A stretch of DNA of 64,000 bases from Branchinecta lynchi (GCA_023053575.1 JAKZAP010000014.1:11310938-11374937), one strand, 5' to 3'; positions 30,902 to 41,610 are shown, counted from the stretch's first letter. Notes: a model not told the origin generated them from the letters alone. Translations and numbers: made by a program.

Positions 30902-32488
30902 ATGAATGACCCACCAACCACAAGCACAGGCTTGGACCAAACTCCCCAAAAGCACTCAACTGAGGAACAAAATCCAGCTCCAACAGTGGATGTGTCACTA
31001 ACAGATAATGACACAATGCACACTGTTCTGGATGAAACCACCTCCCCTACAGCAGATGACCAGCTTAAGGCGCAGCTTGAGCAAGAAGCCAAAACCCCTA
31101 AAAGCGATGGATACACTCTTGTAGGCAGATCAAATAAAAGAAGAAAACCTCTAAACTCATCAGGATCACCACCATCTCCGGTAACTGGAAGAGCTGGACA
31201 AGCATCAAGCAATGGCGCACAATCGGGCCAAGATGAACCAACTTACCAGATTATAAGAGCAACACCCCTCCAAACAGATGAAAAATTTTCGGTCTCCCAG
31301 ATAGGAAGATTGAGGATGATTCTGTTCAAAGCAGTCAAGTCAAACTTCCATCTAAACATCACGCGTGATGGTAATCTAGACATTTTCTTACAGAATACCC
31401 AGGCTGTCAACCAAACCCTGTCACTGAAGAAAATCGACACAATAGCTGTCACAACTCAGCTACACCAACCAAGGAAGCAGAACCCCACCAAATTTGTTGT
31501 GTACAACATACCCAGTGACCTGACCAATGTAGAACTCCAGGAAGCCCTGACCGACAGCAAAGGAGACCTAATCCAGGTCAACAAAGTAAGCCGCCTATCC
31601 CTGAAAGATGGAGAACCAAGTAAGTCCGTTCTATTTGAATTAGAAGGCGACCATCAGCCACTGACCGTGTTCCTTTTTGGGCAGCCAAAGGCATTTAAAC
31701 CTTACAGAGAGAAACCAAAGCTGTGCTCAAACTGCCTCAGACTAGGGCACACCGTAAAGTGGTGTAAAGACCACAAAAGGTGCCCAACATGCAACCAGAC
31801 TGAGCATCCTGATGGCCGATGCCCGAATCCCCCAAAATGCCGTAACTGCAACGGGAATCATCGATCTGACGACAAAAGAACTTGCCCCAAGTATCGCGAA
31901 AAAGTCGAAGTGTTAACTGTAGCGCAAAAGATGAACCTCCCTGTATCAATAGCAGCAATACAGCTAGCACAGCAAAAACTGAAGGCTCAACCACCCACCC
32001 CACAAAATACCCCTAACCAAGAATGGGCGCCACCGACATGCAGTACACCAAAGTCCATACCAGCTTCATACACCAACAACTTCCCACCACTCCCAAAACC
32101 AACATCAGGTAACCATTTTCAGCCGAGAACAACAACAACAGCAAAGAGACCAACAAGCCTAGCGATCCACGGAATCCAGAAGATTACCCCTCGACCAACC
32201 CCCACTAGCCATACCCCAACAACCAAGAACCCAACAACAACATCATCAACAATCACACAACACCACAACCAACCACCAGCAACAACAACACTGCTGATGC
32301 TCAACCTCACCAAATACACCCTCCTCTACAGTAGAGTGAACCTTACCAACCTCCCAGGACCAACAAAAGTACAGATCCTAAGAGCAGCATCAATCCATTA
32401 CTTCGGCCAAGCCTTGATAGATGAAGTGGAACACGACCTCTCCGCAGTGCTTAATCAGATCAACGTGCATCTACCCAATGAAGCATAA
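30902..32488 (+). CDS. LINE ORF1 protein (gag-like), 528 aa
   Basis: Nucleic-acid-binding protein that coats the retrotransposon RNA. Layout: a Thr/Pro/Gln-rich N-terminus (1-110); a middle segment with FVVYNIPSDLTNVELQEAL and FELEGD, an RRM-like fold (about 195-265); then zinc knuckles CSNCLRLGHTVKWC (275-288) and CPTCNQTEHPDGRC (294-307), and a looser third CRNCNGNHRSDDKRTC (313 on). A coil-prone stretch VAQKMNLPVSIAAIQLAQQK follows, then a long Pro/Thr/Asn-rich tail and a short ordered C-terminus. The start ATG follows a 200-nt leader. The stop TAA overlaps the ORF2 start. Confidence 0.9.
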   Translation: MNDPPTTSTGLDQTPQKHSTEEQNPAPTVDVSLTDNDTMHTVLDETTSPTADDQLKAQLEQEAKTPKSDGYTLVGRSNKRRKPLNSSGSPPSPVTGRAGQASSNGAQSGQDEPTYQIIRATPLQTDEKFSVSQIGRLRMILFKAVKSNFHLNITRDGNLDIFLQNTQAVNQTLSLKKIDTIAVTTQLHQPRKQNPTKFVVYNIPSDLTNVELQEALTDSKGDLIQVNKVSRLSLKDGEPSKSVLFELEGDHQPLTVFLFGQPKAFKPYREKPKLCSNCLRLGHTVKWCKDHKRCPTCNQTEHPDGRCPNPPKCRNCNGNHRSDDKRTCPKYREKVEVLTVAQKMNLPVSIAAIQLAQQKLKAQPPTPQNTPNQEWAPPTCSTPKSIPASYTNNFPPLPKPTSGNHFQPRTTTTAKRPTSLAIHGIQKITPRPTPTSHTPTTKNPTTTSSTITQHHNQPPATTTLLMLNLTKYTLLYSRVNLTNLPGPTKVQILRAASIHYFGQALIDEVEHDLSAVLNQINVHLPNEA

Positions 32489-35400
32489 ATACGACCAGCT
32501 AAGAATACTCCAATGGAATGTCAACTCCCTAAACAACCAAAAGCTCCAAGAACTGAGGGATTACATCGAAACCAAGGATATCAGCATAGTTTGCCTCCAA
32601 GAAACAAACTTTAATGAAAATACTGATGTGCACATACCAGGATTTGATCTATTCCGAAAAGACAGAACATCTGGGCGTAAAGGGGGTGGTGTCGCCATCT
32701 TTGTCCGAAAAAGTTTAAAAAGCTGTGGAACAAGATACCCCGCATACAAGAATGAAGTAGACGCAGTGGGCGTAAAAATATGGAGCAAAATACTGAAAGA
32801 AATCAATATTGTATCTTTCTACAACCCGAATGGCAATAATGATGCAGAAGACTTCTTCAATGATGTTGGCTATAAAATGGAAAAGGAAAAAATACTCATT
32901 TTAGGAGACATGAACGCCCATAGCCAACAGTGGGGCAACAGGTCAAACAAAACTAACAGAGCTGGGAAATATCTGGAGAATCTTACCTCAATCAACCCAC
33001 ACATCACAGTGGCTACCCCAGAAAACCTGGACACGCACTATGATATTAAAACCGGTAAATTCTCCACGATAGACCTCCAAATTGTATCAAGCTCGATCAT
33101 AAATTCAATAAATATAAGAAGAATAGATGACCTCCGAACAGACCACTTCGGGATAATGACAGAAATTGGAGCCAGCTTTGATAGTGAAGCCCATATTCCC
33201 AAGTTCCTGAACGAAAAAGCTGATTGGGAGAAGTTCAAATACGTATTAAATAGCCATGATTATACGGAAATTCTTGGAAGTACGAACCCAGAAACCTCGT
33301 CAGAAATGATCAACCGGCTGTTACTGGACGCGGCCACAAAAGCCATACCAAAATCTAAAGAATCACACAAGACTTACAAAAACAAAAGCCAAAAGCCATG
33401 GTGGGACCAACAATGCCAAACAGCAAGTGCTAACAAGAAGCTCGCTGAAAAAAGGTTCAGGAAAAGCCCATCAGTAGAAACAGCAATAGAGGCTAAGCGA
33501 GCAGCAGCAAAGCTGAAAGGAGCTATCTACAAATGCAAGACCAGTAAGATAACCCAGTATTTGCAAAATGTGAGCAGAGAAACCCCTGAAGGAAAAATAC
33601 ATCGTTTCCTGAATCGAATGACAGGCAAACAAACCAACACCGACCCTCTACGATACTCCCTGTTGAACAATGGAAAAACAATAGAAACAGACGATGAAAA
33701 AGCAGAAATGTATGCCGAAATATATGCAGAAAAATTCAGTGACCCCCCCTCAAATGCAACAGAACCCCAGGAAGATTGCAGCATAGAAGACCCGTGCCCA
33801 CAGACTGGGCATGCAGACCTCACAAAACCCATCTCCATGGAAGAACTAAACAGAGCAATAAGCGAAAGCAAGGATTGCTGCCCAGGAAAAGATGAAATCC
33901 ATCAAAAGTGGCTCGCCCACTGCACCCACAGTTACAAAAGAGCACTCTTACATACATATAATACATGTTGGACGGCGCCAATGTTTCCAAAAGTATGGAA
34001 AATCGCAGTTATCACACCCATACTCAAACCAGGAAAACCCAAGGATGATCCAAAGTCGTATAGACCAATTATGGTCCTACCTACACTAGGGAAAATCCTC
34101 GAGAGAATCATATACAACAGGATTTATTGGTTCTCAGAGAGAAACAAGCTAATTCCTCAAACTCAAACCGGGTTCAGAAAGCACCATTCAGCTATTGACA
34201 TCGTCATCCGCCTAACAGAAGAAATCCGACTCTCGTTCAGCAAAGGAACCATCCTCACCGCTGCTTTCTTGGACTTCGAGGGAGCATACGATAATGTCAA
34301 AAAGACAAAAACCTATAGAAGGCTTCTCCAACTTGGATTCCCAAAGAAAGTAGCCGAATTCGTCACTGACTTCATGTCTGACAGATCTTTTGTAGTCCGA
34401 GTTAATGGCAAACTCTCATCAACAAAAAACATACAAAAAGGATTGCCGCAAGGAGCAGTAATGAGCTGTCTACTATTCGCCCTGTTCCTGTCAGGACTAC
34501 AAGTTTCACTACCAAAAGGTGAATTTGCAGACGATTTAACAGTGTGGAGCATAGGAGCTACCTTCATCGAGGCCCACTCAAAGCTTCAAACCGCCCTGGA
34601 TGAAGTCTCTACCTTCTCAAATACGTCAGGACTACCAATCGCTCCAGCTAAATCAAGTATAGTGCAATTCCACCGCAAGAGGACATCTGTGCAAGCTAAC
34701 CTCACCATCAACGGAACAGCAATACCAGAGTCAAAAACTGTAAAATACTTGGGAATACTCCTTGATCAGAAACTCACATTCCAACCCCATATCCAAGACA
34801 TTATCACCAGATGCCACCGAAAAATGAAAATCATGCTACGCCTAGCAGGAACCCCATGGGGGTGCTCAGACAAAACCCTCGTCGAATTCTACAAGATGTA
34901 CATCCGATCTCAAATGGACTACGGGCTGACAGTCTACGGCACGTGCGCAAAACAACATTTTCGTCACCTCGAAACTGTGCAAAACACTGCACTGAGAATC
35001 GCAACAGGAATGAGACGAACCACAAAAGCCCAGTTCCTACGCGGAGAAGCAGGGATAACCACTATCGAGCTCCGAAGACAGATACTCATGGCACGACAGC
35101 TGACAAAACTTGAAACCACGCCCCACCACATCCTACATAGACCTACACGAGCAAGCCACCAGCCGCGAACATCTATGCTGGCCGAATTTCGGACCCATCA
35201 AATCACACTCCCAACCGTAGAATCATCACTGACCCCAAAAATAGAAGACAGAGCACCATGGACGCGGCAACTCCCAATCGTCAGAACTACCTTCCTACCG
35301 ACTAAAAAGGGTGACCTCCTCCCTCACTTGGTAACAACCCACTTCCACCACATATCATCCACCATCTACCAAAACCATACCCCAATATATGTAGAAGGAT

Positions 35401-36227
35401 CAAAATCTGAACTTGGTACCACTGGAGCAGCTGCATACCTCCCAACTCAAAAACTTTTTGCAACAGAAAAGCTACCGAAAGAGTCAAGCATCCTAAGTGC
35501 TGAAATAGCAGCAATCAACATCGCACTCGAGCTAATCATGAGGATGAAACTGTCAAAGACAGATCTTGTCATATATTCAGACTCAAAATCTGCCCTGCAC
35601 CTCATCGAAAAGCCCACATTCCCATCTGAAGACATAGATCTGCACCACACAGCAAGCCTCCTCAGGCATGTCCATGAACAAGGAAACAAACCCACTTTCC
35701 AGTATATTCCAAGCCACATGGGGATTCCTGGAAACGAACTTGTCGATACAGCAGCCAAAAAGGCGCTGTCGAACCCGGTGGAAAGTGGAAGACCACTCCC
35801 TATCAGAGATGTAATGAGAAGTAGAACAAACAGAATTCGAGGACCCCATCAAGAACCACACCTGTCACCTTTCCGATCCCGACATCTGACAGCATTCTAC
35901 CACCGTATACGAGCAAACACCAACAACCTGAACCACCAAGCGCACCACTACAAAATCCCCAATGCAGATGGAACTGTACCAACATCGCCACTCTGTCGCC
36001 TCTGCTCGAGAAAGGATGAGACTATTGACCACCTGCTCTTCGAATGTACCAGCTTACCCACAAGAAACGAGAGACAACAGATTGAAAGAATATTCGCATC
36101 ACTCCGACTTCAGAAAACCACCTACTCCCTCACCAAACAACCACCACCACCAAAAGGCGCGGAAAAGCATGCCATACTAGCAATCCATTCATTTCTCCGA
36201 TGCATGGAACTTGACCACCTAGTATGA
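32421..36227 (+). CDS. LINE ORF2 polyprotein: endonuclease, reverse transcriptase, RNase H (up to 1268 aa)
   Basis: APE-like endonuclease: ILQWNVNSL, CLQETNF, LGDMNAHSQQWG, STIDLQIV, RTDHFGI; all key residues are visible. Reverse transcriptase: LTAAFLDFEGAYDNV (motif A, about residue 616), GLPQGAVMSCLLFALFLSGL (motif B), GEFADDLTVW (motif C, about 701), KTVKYLGILLD (motif D/E). RNase H: YVEGSK (about 989; Glu where Asp is usual), SAEIAAI, IYSDSKSAL (about 1053), IPSHMGIPGNELVDTAAKKA (about 1098). A final CRLCSRKDETIDHLLFEC lies near 1191. The open frame starts with ATG at 32,421, but ATG at 32,478, just before the endonuclease, overlaps the ORF1 stop by 11 nt and is the likelier start, suggesting termination-reinitiation. 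Enough for target-primed reverse transcription if expressed. Confidence 0.93.
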   Translation: MKWNTTSPQCLIRSTCIYPMKHKYDQLRILQWNVNSLNNQKLQELRDYIETKDISIVCLQETNFNENTDVHIPGFDLFRKDRTSGRKGGGVAIFVRKSLKSCGTRYPAYKNEVDAVGVKIWSKILKEINIVSFYNPNGNNDAEDFFNDVGYKMEKEKILILGDMNAHSQQWGNRSNKTNRAGKYLENLTSINPHITVATPENLDTHYDIKTGKFSTIDLQIVSSSIINSINIRRIDDLRTDHFGIMTEIGASFDSEAHIPKFLNEKADWEKFKYVLNSHDYTEILGSTNPETSSEMINRLLLDAATKAIPKSKESHKTYKNKSQKPWWDQQCQTASANKKLAEKRFRKSPSVETAIEAKRAAAKLKGAIYKCKTSKITQYLQNVSRETPEGKIHRFLNRMTGKQTNTDPLRYSLLNNGKTIETDDEKAEMYAEIYAEKFSDPPSNATEPQEDCSIEDPCPQTGHADLTKPISMEELNRAISESKDCCPGKDEIHQKWLAHCTHSYKRALLHTYNTCWTAPMFPKVWKIAVITPILKPGKPKDDPKSYRPIMVLPTLGKILERIIYNRIYWFSERNKLIPQTQTGFRKHHSAIDIVIRLTEEIRLSFSKGTILTAAFLDFEGAYDNVKKTKTYRRLLQLGFPKKVAEFVTDFMSDRSFVVRVNGKLSSTKNIQKGLPQGAVMSCLLFALFLSGLQVSLPKGEFADDLTVWSIGATFIEAHSKLQTALDEVSTFSNTSGLPIAPAKSSIVQFHRKRTSVQANLTINGTAIPESKTVKYLGILLDQKLTFQPHIQDIITRCHRKMKIMLRLAGTPWGCSDKTLVEFYKMYIRSQMDYGLTVYGTCAKQHFRHLETVQNTALRIATGMRRTTKAQFLRGEAGITTIELRRQILMARQLTKLETTPHHILHRPTRASHQPRTSMLAEFRTHQITLPTVESSLTPKIEDRAPWTRQLPIVRTTFLPTKKGDLLPHLVTTHFHHISSTIYQNHTPIYVEGSKSELGTTGAAAYLPTQKLFATEKLPKESSILSAEIAAINIALELIMRMKLSKTDLVIYSDSKSALHLIEKPTFPSEDIDLHHTASLLRHVHEQGNKPTFQYIPSHMGIPGNELVDTAAKKALSNPVESGRPLPIRDVMRSRTNRIRGPHQEPHLSPFRSRHLTAFYHRIRANTNNLNHQAHHYKIPNADGTVPTSPLCRLCSRKDETIDHLLFECTSLPTRNERQQIERIFASLRLQKTTYSLTKQPPPPKGAEKHAILAIHSFLRCMELDHLV

Positions 36228-36405
36228 CCAAAATTAAAACCCAATGAAGACTACTACAGTTACTCTACCAATCACCACAACAGAAGAAGAAAACCCTGAG
36301 AAGACCATTGCAGTCCTGAGCAGTCAGACTGCAAGGCCGCAAAAGGAAGAGGCCTAAATGGAGCGTCACGCCGTCCAAAGAGGCCTAACATAAAGAAGAA
36401 GAAGA
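36228..36405 (+). other. LINE 3' UTR and AAG-rich tail
   Basis: Non-coding stretch after the ORF2 stop with two AAGGCCGCAAAAGGA/AAAGAGGCCTAA-like words, ending ATAAAGAAGAAGAAGAA at the junction with GAATCTTGTATCCAGG, where the inverted arm of the host element resumes. Confidence 0.7.
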
Positions 36406-36599
36406 ATCTTGTATCCAGGTAAAAGGAGCCACTGGAACGAAGCTAACACCAACTGCTGAAAACATGGCGGATCGCCGTGGTACAAAAAGGACCGTGCACG
36501 CTACCTCGCGTCAACAAACAGTGTTGCCAGATGTCAAACGATAGTGTGAATTGCCACAGTAGATTATAGAACTCTCCGCAGCATCTAGTGAGTGACAGA

Positions 36600-37080
36600 C
36601 GAAGCAAAAGTTGCGATTTTGATCGAATTTTTGTTCGCCAGTTGTTTAATTTCCAATTTCCGAAAGCCGCCAAGGTTTACCGTTTGCTTAGTTAGTGTTT
36701 TTACGACTTCGACAATCCTTGCCCGGTCGAAGTTTCTTCAGTTGCGTTTTTTATCGAAGTTTTGTTCGCCGTTGGCTTAGCCGGTTGCTTAATTTCCGTT
36801 TTCGAACGCCGTCGAAGTTCACCGTTTTCTTAATTAGTGTTTTTACGATTTCGGCGATCCTTGCCCCGGTCGACGTTTCTTCGACGATTCGAGCAAACTT
36901 CGAACTTAGTTGCGTTTTGATCGCCGTTAGCGTATCCGGTTGCTTAATTTTCGTTTTCAAGCGCCGTCGAAGTTCACCGTTTGCTTAATTGGTGTTTTTA
37001 CGACTCCGGCGATCCTTGCCCGGTTGACGTTTTTTCGACGATTCAAGCCATTTTCGAACTTGCTAGCTCATGAAGTTCGA
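36600..37080 (+). repeat. degenerate tandem repeat, about 140-165 bp, three units
   Basis: Each unit carries CGCCGTCGAAGTTCACCGTT, GCTTAATTAGTGTTTTTACG and GATCCTTGCCCGGTCGA variants. Only the first unit is mirrored in the right arm (40,015-40,160), so the array either expanded on the left or was lost on the right. Confidence 0.7.
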
Positions 37081-37204
37081 CGCTCAGAGTTCGCAGGACG
37101 AATAAACTGTGACCGGCGACCGAAAACGGTAATTAAAAAAAGACCTTTGAGGTCTTCAAACTTCGATCAAAAACGCAACTCTTGTAGTTTGAAGGCATCT
37201 TCAA

Positions 37205-38320
37205 CCTTCGATGAACAAAAGCTAGAAGCTCATATGACATTTGCAAGGCTGATTCAGGAAGTAGGAAAAGAATATGCCAATTCGTGGGTGTGTTGTGATC
37301 ATTTGTAAGCAAGACCCTTGAAAGTGATCATGTGCCATAGGAGATTGCGAGAATGGATAGTTTGGTAAAAACGTATTTATTTTAGCACTTGGCTGTGATG
37401 ATGCACACTTTAAGGGTGCTAGAAACTGATCTGTAATCTTAACTTTCGAGGCCAAAATGGTTATGGGCCTTTAACGATCATGGATACATATCGTCGATCA
37501 AAAGTATTTTTTTGACTTTTCGGTTAATATGCATAGTTTAAGGGAGATATAAATATATCTCGACGTATCACGTATATTTTGCTGAAATGTATTTTTTGTA
37601 CTTGGCGGTTAACATGAGATGGTCACAATCTCGTCAAGTCTAATGTTCAAGTCAAGTTCGATCGTCCTATCACATCCGGAAGTACCTTAACTCGCGATCG
37701 ACGGAATCCCCCCCCCCCCATACAACTCCCCACAGTGTCGGAATCCTGTTCTGTCACTTAATGTATCTACGGCTTGTGCTTGTTCTTCCAACCAAGTTTC
37801 ATCCCAATCGCTCCAGTCTATGCGTTTCACAAGATTCCTTTTCTAGCTTTTAGCTATTCGGATTAAACTTGATTGATTGAAAAAAAAAAAAAAAAAAAAA
37901 AAAAGATATCCGGTTCTTCCGGTTTCCTGAGAACCGGTTCCAGTTCTCAGGACTTGAAATGGGACATCTGAGACACGATATCTTTCCAAATATAAAGTTT
38001 CATCACGATCCGATCATCCGTTCGAAAGTTATGCATGCCTCAATATTCCGGGTTCCTCAACCCTCCACTCCCCCCACGTTGGTCAGAGAGGGGAAGTGAC
38101 TTTTTCAAATTTAATTTAGTCGGGTCCCCGATATGGCTGCCAATTTAAGTTGCATTGTCCTAGCACTTCTGGCAGTACCCTAACTCGAGGAAAGTGGGCC
38201 GACCGACAGACCGAAAAGTGATCGGTATATGGTACTTGAGCGAACGTGCAAGTGCAATAAAATTGCAACACGTCTTTATGCGTAAAGAGTTGACCTCGAG
38301 AGTACCTTGAAGCTTTTGGT
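37205..38320. mobile_element. degenerate relative of the CAAGTTTCAT foldback family
   Basis: Begins AAAGCTAGAAGCTCATATGA (compare GAGCTACGAGCTCATATGGC at the foldback tips), then after 37,650 carries ACCAAGTTTCATCCCAATCG, AAGTTTCATCACGATCCGAT and C-run modules as in 1-3083 and 60.9-62.2 kb. A 24-A run lies at 37,880-37,903. Nested inside the composite hAT-like element. Confidence 0.6.
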
Positions 38321-40010
38321 ATAGACACCTATGTGGTTAGTTTTATTAAAAATTGATGTGTTGGGTCATCTGCGAAATGCACTGAGTTCTCACGGGTGCG
38401 AACTGATTCGCGAACTGGAAGGGGGGGGGGGGGGTCCATGGGGCTACTCACTTCTGTTGCAAAGTGTTAAGTCCCTGCCGCCAGCCTCTTGGTGTAGCCA
38501 AAACAGTCAGTGAGCAGCCCCTTAGGAAAATCAAGTGCTACCTGAGTGTATTTTCACCATAGAGAAATTGCGTAATCTTTAAAGAGCTCTGTTGAAGGGT
38601 TAATTAAAGCGGCCAATTGGTGTCGGATCGGAAAGGGGGAAAGAGTTTGAGTACGGTCTGCGGAAGAGTGGAAACGTTATTGTGGCAAGATGGCTAATCC
38701 GTTTTCAATTCGTTCACTGTAGACTAGAGCTAAAGTAGGCCAGAGCCGAAATCGTGTGTCTGAGAGACACCTCTACGAGGCAAGACGGGATTGTCTTCGA
38801 AATGTCTCCAATCGAAACGTCCCCAAGCATAGATTTTGAAGTTCACCTTTGTTCGCCCTCAGCAGATAGCCTACTTTACACATTTGTGGAAAGATTTACA
38901 TATAATTTCGTGTACATCCGAGCAAGAAGATAGCCTCAGAAAAGGGGCCGGATCATGACTTGTGAAACTATGAACGAGTTCTGCATTTGAGCTAGAATAA
39001 ATCTATTAAATTTTAACTTGACGTAGGCAAATGATTACTTTTAGAAGTGAACGGGTGGCACAGAGTCTACTTCCGATGCAGGGGCGTAATTTTCTATGGG
39101 GCGGGGGGGGGGGGCAACCCCCCCCAGCTTGAACCTGAAAAAGCAAGAAGCTTGACGTCAATCGCGCAGTGGACAGTTTCGCGAACTTGAAGAAGTGTCG
39201 TTTCGCTTTGGTTCATTAGTAAAATATCTCTCGTGTTTCTTTGTTTTTATTACGTTTTTCTTCTTGAAATAAAACTGCTCATTTTCCCTTGATTAGTAAA
39301 ATCAAACCCCTGTTCCGATTGTAGGCATAAGTAAGTCGGAGACCAATTTGGTCGCGGGGGATGGCAACCAATATCTAGTTTTGCCACTTCAGGACAGCAA
39401 TTAAAATCACGACTTCCATTTTATACTGATTAAACGAAAGAGTATGCAGAATTTTGACACGATTCATGATAATTACTTTAATTTCAATCGTACGTAGCCT
39501 GCTCACACATCCAGACCTAGGAAATACAAACACTCCATACGACGTCCAACACCACGACAAATTTTGTTATATTGAGAAGGTAACACGGACAGAGTCATAA
39601 CTGAGACGAGCCTATGAAAAAATCAGATACTGAAAAAAGGAGTGAATTACTATGTTGAGGATACACCGAAATAAGCTTGCGAAATATACTTTATTACGGA
39701 AAAAAACGTATATGCGTCACAGTTCTTCGGCGAAAGAAGAGATTCGCACCTGACTGCGGAAATCGGACTGTGTGTACACATCTTAACCGTTGGCAATTCT
39801 AGATAGGGCGGGAAAACAAGATCGCAATGGCGAAGACAAAATAGGGGAGCTTAAAATGTGAGCTGACCGTCACTGCAATCTGTTAGGCAATCAGCATAAT
39901 TGTTCAAATTCTGGTCCCATCAGTTTGTTGCTTGGGTCTTGGTTTCAAAAATACCTCTTCGATACGTCGTAAAATTCCAGACAATACTATGCGAATCAAT
40001 GCCAGGTGGA
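38321..40010. other. interior of composite element, mostly unrecognised
   Basis: 38,780-38,845 has CGAAACGTCCCCAAGCATAG, a fragment of the minisatellite-tipped family at 44-47 kb. 39,082-39,130 has a CAGGGGCGTAATTTTC tip with G- and C-runs, the start of another hAT-like element with no visible end. No transposase gene recognised. Confidence 0.5.
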
Positions 40011-40621
40011 ACAAACTTCGATAAAAACGCAACTGAAGAAACTTCGACCGGGCAAGGATTGCCGAAGTCGTAAAAACACTAACTAAGCAAACGGTAAACC
40101 CTGGCGGCTTTCGGAAATCGGAAATTAAACAACCGGCGAACAAAAATTCGATCAAAACGCAACTTTTGCTTTGTCTGTCACTCACTAGATGCTGCGGAGA
40201 CATCTGGCAACACTGTTTGTTGACGCGAGGTAGCATGCACGGTCCTTTTTGTACCACAGCGATCCGCCATGTTTTCAGAAGTTGGTGTTAGCTTCGTTCC
40301 AGTGGCTCCTTTACCTGGATACAAGATTCAAAAAAATAGTAGAAGTATACCAAAATATTCCTCTGAAGCAGGGCTATTTATTGCTGTAATCCTTAGACCT
40401 GACGAAGCAGTCGGTAAGCAGTAATTAATTCTGATTTAGAAAGTGTAGTAGACTGGTAGACCTCTGGGGAAGAAGGGGTACACATACGTATGAGTACCCT
40501 ACTCATACCTGGGGGCATGCCACCCCGTTTGTGAATGGGTGTCAAAAAAGGGCCTAGTGTACTAGACTGACCAGGACAATCCTAGGACAACCCCTCATGT
40601 GTGTCACATAGAACAAGCGAG

Positions 40622-41610
40622 GCAGGCCCAGTCTACCACAAATCCCTGATTTTTGGATACCCTATGCCAAACGCTGGGTATATCTAGCATTTAGCATAGC
40701 CTATGCCTAATGCTGGATACCCTATGCCAAACGCGGGATACCTGTTGGTAATTTAACCCTGACCTACCTCAATAGAAAGGAGTTCTGATTGGTTGATTTC
40801 TTAGGTTTACTCAAATCATCAATATTTTACTGGGTTACAGTATCCAGCATCTGGCCAGTCTGGGCTCAAGCCTAATGTCCTTCTTTGTCTTCCATCCCAA
40901 CAGAGTCACCGTGTCCACCGATGGACAGGTCTTATATAGGGAACGACGCTACTGTCGTCAGCGACACCTCTGGCCGCAGTGCTCCTCCTTGGTACCGTGC
41001 TCCAGGTGTCACCGTGTCAACGTTGGATGCTGGCGACGAGCTGGTACAGGTTGCATGCAGAGAGAGCAACCTGAGCTGTTAAAACTTTCATGTGATTTCA
41101 GAGTTACTTCACATACTGATGATTTTGTGAAAGTTTACTGTTTCTAATGTTTGTTTAAGACTCTACAAATAAAGATTTAAGCTGTTTTTCACTTTTTCTT
41201 TTTTTAGTCCGCCGGACAGTTTTTGACGCCCGTGACGCCCGTCTTGTCTGATCACTACTACTATATGGCTGAAACGAAGTGGAGAAGAGTTTCGGAAAAC
41301 GCGCGTAGATGGCTCTTCTAGCGTAGTACGCGGAAGGATTATAGGATGACTCTGAGATGAGAGGATCTTGGCACGAGAACCATAAGGCGAATCTAAAACT
41401 TAATTGTAGGAATGTTATTGCGCATAAACAATCAACAACTTCAATTGCATTTTGCATCGGTGTGCCATAATTTTTGTGGACGAGTGAGTCTTACTGTCCG
41501 ATCAGAGTCTTTCTTGTTGACTGGAATTCCTGGCAGTATTTTCGCCACTATCAACCGTATCTCAACTTTTCCATACGGCACATCAACTCATGGAGATTCG
41601 GATCGAAGAT
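40622..41610 (+). repeat. arm 1 of a large inverted pair (arm 2 at 51,265-52,152)
   Basis: Contiguous reverse-complement match to 51,265-52,152, interrupted by about 110 bp extra at 40,742-40,850. Contains three or more GGATACCCTATGCCAAACGC repeats (40,650-40,745), a terminal-exon-like ORF, an AATAAA signal and then about 400 bp of conserved sequence including TTCGCCACTATCAACCGTAT. Confidence 0.85.
40905..41170 (+). other. terminal-exon-like ORF (60 codons), copy 1
   Basis: A pyrimidine tract ending CCCAACAG is followed by SPCPPMDRSYIGNDATVVSD, DTSGRSAPPWYRAPGVTVST and VACRESNLSC, then TAA, a short 3' UTR and AATAAA near 41,168. A second frame (90 codons from 40,875) is also open in both copies, so which frame was real is unclear. 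No family recognised. The copy in arm 2 differs at about nine sites. Confidence 0.35.

Larger units (their letters stand above)
30700..36405 (+). mobile_element. full-length I/Nimb-like non-LTR retrotransposon
   Basis: About 200 nt of leader, ORF1, ORF2 overlapping it, about 150 nt of 3' UTR, then a short AAGAAGAAGAA tail. Gene order and domains (zinc-knuckle ORF1; endonuclease, RT, RNase H, CCHC in ORF2) fit the I group; clade assignment between I, Nimb and relatives needs a tree. Both reading frames are intact, so the insertion is probably young. The left boundary is set by comparison with the other arm of the host element and is uncertain by about 15 bp, because CTGCTTCGT is duplicated at the junction. 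Confidence 0.9.
30519..40569. mobile_element. composite hAT-like element, 10 kb, 8-bp target duplication
   Basis: The left end starts CAGTCTAGTACACTAGGCCC and the right end is its reverse complement; the first 60 bp or more match on both sides. ACCAGGAC flanks it exactly at 30,511-30,518 and 40,570-40,577, an 8-bp target duplication as made by hAT transposases. The inverted arms continue inside: 30,519-30,690 pairs with about 40,400-40,569, and 36,406-36,755 pairs with about 40,015-40,330. A complete LINE interrupts the left arm (about 30,700-36,405). Without it the element is about 4.3 kb. No transposase frame was found, so it is non-autonomous. Confidence 0.85.

Noticed and set aside
30868..36000. 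Long minus-strand and alternate-frame ORFs over the intact LINE
   Set aside because: Shadows of ORF1 and ORF2; no motifs of their own.
36592..37308. Overlapping open frames at 36.6-37.3 kb and the matching frame at 39.9-40.3 kb
   Set aside because: They track a tandem repeat and its inverted arm; no recognisable domain.
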